Positions 1 to 6,309 of a stretch of 64,000 nt of DNA are shown here, one piece after another; positions within the stretch are counted from its first letter, which is position 1, and each line of letters begins with the position of its first letter. The stretch covers positions 31,050-95,049 of the forward strand of contig NZ_JAKRNK010000012.1 of assembly GCF_022346885.1 (NCBI RefSeq), in the 5' to 3' direction. The position numbers and the translations under genes are program-made. The notes beneath the pieces are model-generated. The model did no database searches. It was not told the DNA's origin and worked only from the letters and a program-made list of their open reading frames with translations. Source of the DNA: Paenibacillus sp. ACRRX (GTDB lineage: Bacteria; Bacillota; Bacilli; Paenibacillales; Paenibacillaceae).

Positions 1-209
1 TTGGTGAGAATATCATATAGTACCGTCGCCGACACGCAAGCACTGCCAACCTCGTCAATAATGGCCTCTACATGTGATTTCGTCATAACTGTATTATCTG
101 AACTAGTAAAATTTATCTGACCAGATGCAACTATAAGAAGGACTGACTTAGGGAACGTCATATTTTTAAGAATGCTAATAAGTTCATTTTTCGGAGCCTT
201 CCATTTCAT
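1..209 (-). CDS. Unrecognised element protein, 3' end outside window
   Basis: This minus-strand frame is open from an ATG at 209 to the window edge (69 codons). A purine-rich ribosome binding site (AAAGGGGCG) lies about 6 bases before the ATG; an in-frame ATG at about 233 is an alternative start. The visible part begins MKWKAPKNEL and includes a serine/threonine-rich stretch. I do not recognise a family. It follows the frameshifted Toprim-like gene by 27 bases and is probably in the same early operon of the element. Confidence 0.55.
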   Translation of the reverse strand, partial: MKWKAPKNELISILKNMTFPKSVLLIVASGQINFTSSDNTVMTKSHVEAIIDEVGSACVSATVLYDILT

Positions 210-236
210 TTTCTTCGCCCCTTTCATGATCATTGT

Positions 237-1131
237 TTATTTTCCGTACTTCCGCTCTATCTTAGGCCAATCACTTGCAACCGCCTTTAAAGTCTCTCTT
301 GCTTCCTGTTCTCTTTCTTTCATTTCCTCAAAAAGAGATAGGTCACAATGTTCTATTACTGTATCTCTTATCAAATTTTCAATAATTTCAGGACGTAACG
401 CATCTAATTCCCAACACTCATAACCATGCCGATCTATATAATTATTTGCTCTACTATCTGTTAATTTAGTCGGGTTTGGTGGTGGTGAATACTCTTCAAT
501 CTGATGCATGTTTAATGCGATTCGGTAAAACTCTGGTGAAATATCAAAAGATTCCCAGTCTGTCCACGATGTCACGGCTCATATCAACGCCGCTAGGATC
601 GTGATCCCCTAAATGAATGATTACGGTTTGTTTGTCGCTAGACATGCGTCTTAATCTACGTGCTGCCATCCACATCTCAGACTGGCTTACATAACCACGA
701 CAAGAAAAATAGGGAACATCAAGTTTGTTGCATATCTGCCCAACAATTCCGACCAAGGCGTCTTTTTCAACCCAAACTTCAACATATTTTTCTTGCCCCT
801 CCCATTTGTCATAGGCGAAGGAGTAAGCAGCGGAATTAATGATGTCGCCAGGTGTGTCCCAATGGGAATTACCTCTAAGATTTCTTGTTCTATCTTCAAT
901 TGCCATCCAATCAATTAAGCCTGCTATACGTCCATCTGAAATTAGGTTTCCAAGGTTTTTATAACTGCGCTCGTTATTAGGAATGACATCCCTAGCAACT
1001 AGTTGGTAATATACTTGGCGTAACGTGAGTGAATAACCTTTTGCTTGATATTCTTCGATGATTCGGTTAACTCTTTCGATTAACTCAAGACTGTTTTGTC
1101 TAAATTTAATGTCACGATAGCAGATTTTCAT
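237..1131 (-). pseudogene. Toprim-like phage protein, split by a +1 frameshift
   Basis: Two overlapping minus-strand frames make one protein of about 297 residues. The first (544-1131, 195 aa) starts MKICYRDIKF after a strong GGAGGGG site and contains LRQVYYQLVAR, LIDWMAIEDRTR and, near residue 172, HLGDHDPSG, an acidic DxDPSG motif like that of Toprim/Spo11-type folds. It stops at TGA near 545. The second frame (to 237) continues directly with DISPEFYRIALNMHQI. Skipping one T of a TTTT run restores the reading frame. It could be a pseudogene, a sequencing error at a homopolymer, or programmed frameshifting, because the site (GGGA, three bases, TTT TGA T) resembles the prfB site. The biological role is not known to me; related ORFs occur in phage early regions as I recall. 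Confidence 0.65.
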
Positions 1132-1265
1132 GAGAAACCCCTCCGCATTGAATATTATAAGATCATACGTTCTGTTTTAAGGCGATTAAGTGCCTATTCG
1201 GTATATTTTCACTACCGAAGTTCTAAAACGCTGTGGCACCCTCTTAAATTAGTTCTGGTGATGAA

Positions 1266-2573
1266 TTAAGACGCCCTATAATCCAAGTCAAGGAACTTGT
1301 TAATGTGTTTAAGGTAAACCATCTCAAACATTCCCGTGCCCGTGTTGCGGCCTTTTGCAATGTTTACCTCAACGATGTTTTTATGCTCAGAATCGTGATT
1401 GTAATAATCATCCCGATACAGGAAGATGATTGAATCAGCATCAAACTCCAACTTACCTGATTCCCTAAGATCGGACATCATTGGCCGTTTATCTTGGCGT
1501 TGCTCAACTGCCCGACTCAATGAGCTGATGACAACTATTGGACAATCATTTTCGCGGGCAATGCGCTTGAGCTGCCCACTCACGTATTCCGTTTCCTCGC
1601 GCGAGTTGGCAAACTTTTTGCCGCCACTTATAAGCTGTAAATAGTCGATGTAAATAATAACTCTGCCAAACGTACGTTTAAAGTTTCTAACCTTAGTCGC
1701 GATTTCGCGTATCGTTGCTCCTGGCGAATCGTCAATGTACAAAGGCATGTCTTTTACAATCTGCCTTGACATTGTGTACTTGCTCCAATCCTCATCGTCC
1801 AGACGTCCGGTTCTTATCTTCATACTGTCTATATTTCCGACGGATGAAATGATTCGTTCTGCTATCGGCATATCGGGCATCTCAAGACTTATTATCCCGA
1901 CTGCATCCACTGTGTCCGATTGAGCAGCCGCCCTCGCATCGTTTAGCATAAATGCCGTTTTACCAACGGAAGGCCGTGCAGCGATCAATATTAAATCTTG
2001 ATTTTGGTGACCACCTGTAAGCTTATCCATCACGCTACTGGCTGTCTTGACTCCGGTCAGCCCCTTCATGGATTGCCTTGCGACGATTAAATCCTCGTGA
2101 TCCTCAAGCACTTCCGACATCGGCCTAAAGGATTTTCCGCCGTTGCTCTCTTCGGCCAAGTTTGTTACGCCATCCTGTATGTCAGCAATGAATTGCTCGG
2201 CACTCTCTATTGACTTGCCGTCACTCATCTTTTCCGCAAGCAAATCCATCGTCCTACGTCTGAGGGATAACTCACTTACGATGCCTTCGTACTGTTTAAA
2301 GTTTCCCACAGTCGGAATGCTGCTTTGGAGCTGCGCCAAGTATGTTATACCGCCAACGTCGTACAGCTTGTTTCCCAAGCGATTAGCAACAGTTGTAATA
2401 TCTATCGGCTCGTTCGCTTCGTTCATCTCTAGAAGTGAACCGAAGATGGTTTGATGATTTTCGATATCGAAATCAATTGGATTTAACTTGCAATCAAGCA
2501 GCAGGTCAGGTTTGGCGAGGAAGCAGCCTAACACTGATTGTTCAGCTCTAAGGTTTACAAAGTTCTCGTTCAT
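1266..2573 (-). CDS. DnaB-like replicative DNA helicase (phage type)
   Basis: A 435-residue hexameric helicase of the DnaB family, which would unwind the element's DNA at its replication fork. The N-terminal domain (LRAEQSVLGCFLAKPDLL, roughly 5-105) and the RecA-like C-terminal domain are both present. Walker A is ARPSVGKTAF, Walker B is IIYIDYLQLI, and the late motif LEFDADSIIFLYR is typical of DnaB. The ATG at 2573 was chosen because it follows GAGGGAAGAGG and overlaps the stop of the upstream loader gene in an ATGA arrangement; the longer frame would begin inside that gene. Its order after an organizer and a loader is the usual phage replication cassette. Confidence 0.92.
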   Translation of the reverse strand: MNENFVNLRAEQSVLGCFLAKPDLLLDCKLNPIDFDIENHQTIFGSLLEMNEANEPIDITTVANRLGNKLYDVGGITYLAQLQSSIPTVGNFKQYEGIVSELSLRRRTMDLLAEKMSDGKSIESAEQFIADIQDGVTNLAEESNGGKSFRPMSEVLEDHEDLIVARQSMKGLTGVKTASSVMDKLTGGHQNQDLILIAARPSVGKTAFMLNDARAAAQSDTVDAVGIISLEMPDMPIAERIISSVGNIDSMKIRTGRLDDEDWSKYTMSRQIVKDMPLYIDDSPGATIREIATKVRNFKRTFGRVIIYIDYLQLISGGKKFANSREETEYVSGQLKRIARENDCPIVVISSLSRAVEQRQDKRPMMSDLRESGKLEFDADSIIFLYRDDYYNHDSEHKNIVEVNIAKGRNTGTGMFEMVYLKHINKFLDLDYRAS

Positions 2574-2872
2574 AGGCCTCTTCCCTCTGGTAAATAGACT
2601 GCATTGTCCCAACTGGATATTAAGGCAAGTCGTTCCTGCGTCTCGTTGAGTTTACGGGTTGCACTTACTACTCCGTTGTTCGCAGCAATATCCGCAATCG
2701 TTGGCGGGTACTTGCTTGATAACATGTGCTTATGCAGGTTCTGAGCTGCAAGGGCGTAATCCACGTCTTTCAACATAGTTTCCCAAAGGGCGATGAATTC
2801 ATCTGTCATTTCTACCGTCTGGAAGGCTGTTGTAATTAAAGAAAGGATCTTGGTTACCTCCAATGGCTTCAT
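2570..2872 (-). CDS. Helicase loader/inhibitor-like protein (SPP1 G39P type)
   Basis: About 100 residues. The all-helical pattern, with W-E-T-M-L-K-D-V-D-Y near the middle and the ending YPPTIADIA, resembles phage replisome proteins related to SPP1 G39P, which deliver the hexameric helicase to the organizer-bound origin. The start is taken at the ATG at 2872, preceded by GGGGGA at about 9 bases; the longer frame to 2950 lacks this and would overlap the organizer by 152 bases. Even so the gene overlaps the organizer's 3' end by 74 bases and is coupled to the helicase gene by ATGA. Family assignment is by pattern and neighbours, so it is moderately sure. Confidence 0.7.
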   Translation of the reverse strand: MKPLEVTKILSLITTAFQTVEMTDEFIALWETMLKDVDYALAAQNLHKHMLSSKYPPTIADIAANNGVVSATRKLNETQERLALISSWDNAVYLPEGRGL

Positions 2873-3785
2873 GCTCAATTTCCCCCATTCGTTTTTGAAG
2901 TAGTGCTTTATTATTTTGAGTGCGGCTTTTTGTTGGTTTGGAACCTCCATGCATTTTTAAGCCAAGCTCTGGATATTTTTCTCTTAGCTTTTTCGGGCTA
3001 AGTATGTTGGTTTGCCAAAATGAATCTGTTGTACACCAATCAATAACGGCTTTTAGTTCTTGCAACGCTCTCTTGTCCAACTCGACTATTTTTCTAAATT
3101 CATCTGCCCATTTTTTCATATTGGGCTTCTTGATCAAGTGAGCCACTTTGTTAGCTTCTGCATGTTCCATCACTTTGTTGTGAAAATAACATGCCATTTC
3201 AAAATACCGCCCTTCATCATCGTTTTTATGATGAGGGTATAGAGTAATATCTTTATCTATATCTATATCTATATCTAATTCTATATCTGTTGCGTGACAG
3301 TCACGATTTGTCACATTGTTACTTGTGACTTGTCCTGTCACCGTCACAACATCGGTCACGCAGTTGTCACGTGACATTCCATCCGACAAGAGGAGTTCTT
3401 TTTGTCTCTCTCGCTGACGTTTTTTTCTAAGCCTAGCTTGTTCCTTAACCTTTTCCATTCCGTCTATGTTTTGATGCTTTTCCCAGTTGGGAAGAGACAC
3501 TCGGCCATCTTCCCACATTTCTATCATTTCAAACTGTTGAAACAACTTGAGAGCCATTTTTACGGTTGTAATTGGACGCCCCATTAGTGATATGAGTAAA
3601 TCCTCTGTATAAGGGATTTTTTCAGTGAGCATAATAAACCCACCTGCATTAACTTTTCCTGCCATGGTCATCAGCTTGAGCCATATAACGATAATAGAAT
3701 CCGCTTCTGGCATAGACTCAATAACCTTTATTTTTTCATCGTCAAATAACCCAACTGATAATTTAATCCACTTGATTTCAGACAT
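2799..3785 (-). CDS. Phage replisome organizer (DnaD-like, origin-binding)
   Basis: A 328-residue initiator-type protein. Residues 1-120 (KWIKLSVGLFDDEKIK ... ISLMGRPITTVKMALKLF ... LPNWEKHQN) match the phage replisome organizer N-terminal winged-helix family. A basic stretch (ARLRKKRQRERQKE) and a low-complexity linker follow, then a DnaD-like helical C-terminal part. The linker codes for alternating Ile-Asp from a TATATC hexamer repeat and contains nine GTCAC/GTGAC pentamers, so the gene probably includes the element's own replication origin. The start has a strong AGGAGGGAG site 6 bases away. The 3' end overlaps the loader gene. Confidence 0.88.
   Translation of the reverse strand: MSEIKWIKLSVGLFDDEKIKVIESMPEADSIIVIWLKLMTMAGKVNAGGFIMLTEKIPYTEDLLISLMGRPITTVKMALKLFQQFEMIEMWEDGRVSLPNWEKHQNIDGMEKVKEQARLRKKRQRERQKELLLSDGMSRDNCVTDVVTVTGQVTSNNVTNRDCHATDIELDIDIDIDKDITLYPHHKNDDEGRYFEMACYFHNKVMEHAEANKVAHLIKKPNMKKWADEFRKIVELDKRALQELKAVIDWCTTDSFWQTNILSPKKLREKYPELGLKMHGGSKPTKSRTQNNKALLQKRMGEIEHEAIGGNQDPFFNYNSLPDGRNDR
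3246..3375. other. Candidate replication origin inside the organizer gene
   Basis: Nine GTCAC or GTGAC pentamers lie between 3294 and 3375, including an 11-base interrupted palindrome at 3294-3304 and the perfect 10-base palindrome GTCACGTGAC at 3366-3375. Directly beside them (3246-3289) is an AT-rich tract of TATATC hexamer repeats that could serve as an unwinding element. Lambdoid phages and SPP1-like phages keep their origin within or next to the initiator gene, so an iteron-type origin is the natural reading. Function is inferred, not shown. Confidence 0.55.
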
Positions 3786-3840
3786 AACGTCTCCCTCCTA
3801 TTGCAAAAGGGGCAATATTCGCTTACAATTTGCATGACAA

Positions 3841-4002
3841 TTATTTTTTATCAATTGAACCCTTTGCAGAGGGTTCTTTTTTTGTATGGGGTACAGTAGG
3901 AATAAAGGCCACATTTGGCGGTAGCTTTTCAGCAGTACCAATTATTACTCCTTGCTCATTTCGTCTTACCCATATAAGTTCTTGCATCCACGGTTTAGGC
4001 AT
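3841..4002 (-). CDS. Small hypothetical element protein (53 aa)
   Basis: A short open frame starting MPKPWMQELIWVRRNE and ending AKGSIDKK. It has a textbook TTAGGAGGT site 6 bases before the ATG at 4002, which overlaps the end of the upstream gene. The sequence has alternating hydrophobic and charged residues, no membrane segment and no cysteine. I do not recognise a family. It sits between the 93-residue ORF and the replisome organizer in a tightly packed early operon, which supports real translation. Confidence 0.6.
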   Translation of the reverse strand: MPKPWMQELIWVRRNEQGVIIGTAEKLPPNVAFIPTVPHTKKEPSAKGSIDKK

Positions 4003-4011
4003 TTTGACCTC

Positions 4012-4293
4012 CTAAAAGAATCTAATTTGAATTGCTTGCAACGCAAGCTTTTTGTTATAGCTATCAAGTCGATCCATATCAGACAAGTTAACCTTGTTGC
4101 GTTCGCTATAAAGGTGCAATGCAAGCTGTAACATAAATCTTTCAGATGCAGACCATGGTTTGGAAACTGTTTGGAGCTTTTTGACATGTACTGTTCCAGC
4201 AGCGAGGTCTATATACTCAGATGTGGCATAACGACTTAGTTTTCCATTCTCTTTAAACAAAAAAATCAAAGCTAACCAATACTTGTCCATCAT
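4012..4293 (-). CDS. Hypothetical phage early protein (93 aa)
   Basis: The gene starts at an ATG at 4293 that overlaps the stop of the upstream ORF6C-like gene (ATGA) and has AGGAGCG about 8 bases before it; an in-frame ATG at 4320 is less well supported. The protein (MMDKYWLALIFLFKE ... SYNKKLALQAIQIRFF) is mostly helical and soluble. I cannot assign a family with confidence; similar small proteins occur in Firmicute prophages between the regulator and the replication genes. Its stop codon lies within the ribosome binding site of the next gene. Confidence 0.6.
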   Translation of the reverse strand: MMDKYWLALIFLFKENGKLSRYATSEYIDLAAGTVHVKKLQTVSKPWSASERFMLQLALHLYSERNKVNLSDMDRLDSYNKKLALQAIQIRFF

Positions 4294-4535
4294 GCTTCTG
4301 TCGCTCCTTTTGGCTGCCACGCAGCTATAAATCGAACAATCGCTAACATGTCCTTAGATTGCAAATCGTGATAGGTTGTAACGTTGTACTCGGACTTAAT
4401 CGCACGATGTAGCTGTCTAAATAATTCTTCGAGAGCTAGTCCAGGCGTAGCAAGCTTGTATACCCGATCATTAATCGCCCTTTGAATACGCTTTTTTTCA
4501 CCAATCCCCAAAGATTGCACCGATGTATGATTCAT
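4290..4535 (-). CDS. ORF6C-like phage protein (81 aa)
   Basis: The C-terminal half, LFRQLHRAIKSEYNV followed by TTYHDLQSKDMLAIVRFI and AAWQP, matches the pattern of the ORF6C domain, normally found at the C-terminus of phage antirepressors. Here the domain stands almost alone, with only about 40 residues before it, so no BRO/KilA N-terminal domain is present. The start ATG at 4535 overlaps the stop of the upstream gene by 4 bases. The exact function is unknown; a regulatory or replication-associated role is plausible from the neighbours. Confidence 0.6.
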   Translation of the reverse strand: MNHTSVQSLGIGEKKRIQRAINDRVYKLATPGLALEELFRQLHRAIKSEYNVTTYHDLQSKDMLAIVRFIAAWQPKGATEA

Positions 4536-4849
4536 CCCGTTTTCTTCTTTCGAGATTGATTCAACTCGTGGAAATTATCCTTTAAAAATTTACTCATCAA
4601 ATCCCCTCTTATTATCCAACGCCCACCATCACACAAATTTGTAATAGTGGACATTTCTTTTTTATAGACAGGATTGAGCAAGATGTTATCTAATAACCAA
4701 ACTCGTTTACGACAGGTTTCTGCTTCAAGACGTTTCAGATCCCACCAACATCCTATCTCCAACTCTTTTAAAATGCGTCGAATTTGCTCAGTTGCTACTT
4801 GTTGTATGTAATCTTCGTCAACAATAACCTGTACAATTGGTACGCTCAT
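4532..4849 (-). CDS. Small phage protein, DUF771-like (105 aa)
   Basis: The protein (MSVPIVQVIVDEDYIQQ ... GCWWDLKRLEAETC ... DGGRWIIRGDLMSKFL) has the length, central tryptophans and basic C-terminus of DUF771 proteins, which follow the Cro gene in many Firmicute prophages. It has a clear AAAGGGGGG site. DUF771 proteins have no established activity that I know of. The pattern (charged N-terminal helix, W-W-D-L-K-R, C-terminal helix and lysine tail) fits a small DNA-binding or adaptor protein. Confidence 0.5.
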   Translation of the reverse strand: MSVPIVQVIVDEDYIQQVATEQIRRILKELEIGCWWDLKRLEAETCRKRVWLLDNILLNPVYKKEMSTITNLCDGGRWIIRGDLMSKFLKDNFHELNQSRKKKTG

Positions 4850-4867
4850 CGTAAATCCCCCCTTTAA

Positions 4868-5080
4868 CTAAGCGCTCTTGTTGTGAATTTGTTCAAATAA
4901 ATATTCTAGCGAACAAGTAGGAAAAAATAATGTTCGAATCCGGTTAACTTCGCTCCAAGTAAATTCAGTTTTTCCCGACAACTTGTTCCCAAGCGTGCGT
5001 TCATTAAGTTTCAACTTTTTTGCCATGGATGAGATTAAAAGATTACTTCTCGCCATTTCAGCGCGGATGTTTGGAAACAC
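4868..5080 (-). CDS. Cro-like helix-turn-helix regulator
   Basis: A 70-residue protein read from a GTG at 5080 that follows AAAGGGGGCG at 7 bases; the longer frame from 5143 would run through the promoter and operator. The sequence (FPNIRAEMARSNLLISSMAKKL, KLNERTLGNKLSGKTEFTWSE) is a complete Xre-type HTH, with the recognition helix around ERTLGNKL, and ends CSLEYLFEQIH as is usual for phage Cro/early regulators. It is the first gene of the leftward early operon, divergent from the CI-like repressor. It probably binds the inverted repeat at 5097-5145. Confidence 0.75.
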   Translation of the reverse strand: MFPNIRAEMARSNLLISSMAKKLKLNERTLGNKLSGKTEFTWSEVNRIRTLFFPTCSLEYLFEQIHNKSA

Positions 5081-5096
5081 TTTTCTCGCCCCCTTT

Positions 5097-5145
5097 CTAT
5101 GATGCATCGTATCCCTTGAACAAACAATATTACAATGCATCATAG
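5097..5145. promoter_or_regulatory. Inverted-repeat operator in the repressor/Cro divergent region
   Basis: CTATGATGCATCGTA at 5097-5111 is repeated in inverted orientation as TACAATGCATCATAG at 5131-5145 (14 of 15 positions match). Each arm contains the ATGCAT palindrome. The arms lie in the Cro leader and just downstream of a minus-strand TTGACA at 5148-5153 (candidate -10 ATATTG at 5125-5130 with 17-base spacing, or TAATAT at 5127-5132 with 15). This is where a lysogeny switch operator would be expected. Confidence 0.55.
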
Positions 5146-5254
5146 TTTGTCAACCTTAAATCGACAAAAATCTACACTGTATCGAATTATACTCCTTTAC
5201 ATCGCATATTCTTTGTTATACTATGTAAATATAATTACGATGGAGGGTAGAAAA

Positions 5255-5575
5255 ATGACTCTACAAGAAAAATTAAATCAACTAATGGAACAAAGAGGTA
5301 TTAATCGTCCTGAACTGGCTAAAGGATCAGGCGTTCCTTATACAACGATTGTGGCCTTGTTTGATAAAGGGGCCGACAATATAAAATTATCTACACTAAG
5401 GAAACTATCTGATTTTTTTGGGGTTACTTTAGATGATCTCGCAGGAACAAAAAATAACGTGTATGGGGAATTTGAAACAATCGCCGCACATCATGACGGT
5501 GAAGAATGGACAGAGGAAGAATTAGAAGAGATTGAACGTTTTAAAGAGTTTGTAAAACTCAAACGAGGTCAGTAG
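5255..5575 (+). CDS. CI-like Xre-family repressor
   Basis: A 106-residue transcriptional regulator likely to hold the element quiescent. The N-terminal Xre HTH (residues 1-65: LQEKLNQLMEQRGINRPELA, PYTTIVALFDKG, KLSTLRKLSDFFGVTLDDL) is followed by a short acidic tail (EEWTEEELEEIERFKEFV) and no peptidase or S24 domain. The ATG at 5255 has GGAGGG at 7 bases; the longer frame upstream is promoter sequence. A possible -10 TATACT lies at 5217-5222. It is directly followed by an ImmA-like gene, as in ICEBs1-type ImmR/ImmA pairs, so proteolytic inactivation by that partner is a reasonable inference. Confidence 0.85.
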   Translation: MTLQEKLNQLMEQRGINRPELAKGSGVPYTTIVALFDKGADNIKLSTLRKLSDFFGVTLDDLAGTKNNVYGEFETIAAHHDGEEWTEEELEEIERFKEFVKLKRGQ

Positions 5576-5587
5576 AGGTGGGATTAT

Positions 5588-6049
5588 TTGCTATACGATA
5601 AACTACTTATGAGAGCGCAGAATGACGGGATAGTCGTATATGAATACCCCTTGAAAGGGAATTTAAAAGGCCTTTACAAAGACGGAATCATTTGTATTGA
5701 CAAGCGCCTCGATACCAGTACAAAAAAAGCCTGTATTCTCTCGGAAGAAATCGGTCATCATCATACATCATGCGGAAACATACTTGATAAAAGAGATTTG
5801 AATAGCATTAAACAAGAAAAGTTAGCCAGGGTGTGGGCTTACAAAGAAGTGATTCCTATAGAATCTTTCATCAATGCACATGTACGGGGTATACGCAACC
5901 GATATGAGTTTGCCGAGCACTTGGAAGTAACCGAAGAATTTCTAGAAGCATCAATCAATTATTACAAAGAAAAGTATGGCCTCTTCATTAAAATGGGGGC
6001 GTATACAATATGTCTTGAGCCTTTAGGCGTACTTGAATTTTTTGAATGA
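5588..6049 (+). CDS. ImmA/IrrE-family metallopeptidase
   Basis: A 153-residue protein read from a TTG at 5588 preceded by GAGGTGGG. The zinc motif region reads SEEIGHHHTS near residues 52-61, the form usual in phage ImmA proteins, where Glu replaces the first His of the canonical HExxH and extra histidines follow. A helical C-terminal half (VWAYKEVIPIESFI ... FAEHLEVTEEFLE) fits the family. In ICEBs1 and several phages ImmA cleaves the neighbouring repressor upon DNA damage or quorum signals. Placement 12 bases after the repressor stop suggests the same role here. Confidence 0.85.
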   Translation: MLYDKLLMRAQNDGIVVYEYPLKGNLKGLYKDGIICIDKRLDTSTKKACILSEEIGHHHTSCGNILDKRDLNSIKQEKLARVWAYKEVIPIESFINAHVRGIRNRYEFAEHLEVTEEFLEASINYYKEKYGLFIKMGAYTICLEPLGVLEFFE

Positions 6050-6120
6050 GCAAATTCCAGCCGAAAGGCTGTTTATTATACATACAAAACAGAACATTCG
6101 TTCTAAAAGGAGTATTGTTT

Positions 6121-6309
6121 ATGGCTAATATCAGTCACTATCAAACAAAGGAAGGCACAAGATGGAGATATTCATGTTATGTATTAGATCCAACAGGGAA
6201 AAGAAAATCTTTAAGAAAGTCAGGTTTCCTAACAAAAAGCGAAGCTCATTTAGCAGCTAGATTAATGGAGGTTAGTTTGAATGGCGAGTTATCAAAAGTA
6301 CAAAACTAA
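6121..6309 (+). CDS. Stand-alone AP2-like integrase arm-binding domain
   Basis: A 62-residue protein from an ATG at 6121 with AAGGAG about 9 bases before it. It aligns over almost its whole length with the N-terminus of the integrase that overlaps its 3' end by 29 bases: both share Y-x-T-K-E-G-x-x-W, L-D-P, T-G-K-R-K, a GF-T-K-EA block and a helical end. This is the AP2-like arm-site DNA-binding domain of tyrosine integrases, here without core-binding or catalytic domains. It may bind the same arm sites and act as a directionality or competition factor; that is inference. A decayed duplicate is the simpler alternative, although the frame and ribosome binding site are intact. Confidence 0.7.
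   Translation: MANISHYQTKEGTRWRYSCYVLDPTGKRKSLRKSGFLTKSEAHLAARLMEVSLNGELSKVQN

Noticed and set aside
3250..3290. TATATC hexamer repeat as a possible CRISPR or phase-variation tract
   Set aside because: The unit is a multiple of three and encodes an Ile-Asp linker, so slippage would not shift the frame; no spacers exist, so it is not CRISPR.
3857..3884. Hairpin GAACCC/GGGTTC followed by a plus-strand T-run
   Set aside because: It lies inside the 53-residue minus-strand gene and no plus-strand transcript reaches it; probably coincidence with coding sequence, although a terminator for antisense transcription is not excluded.
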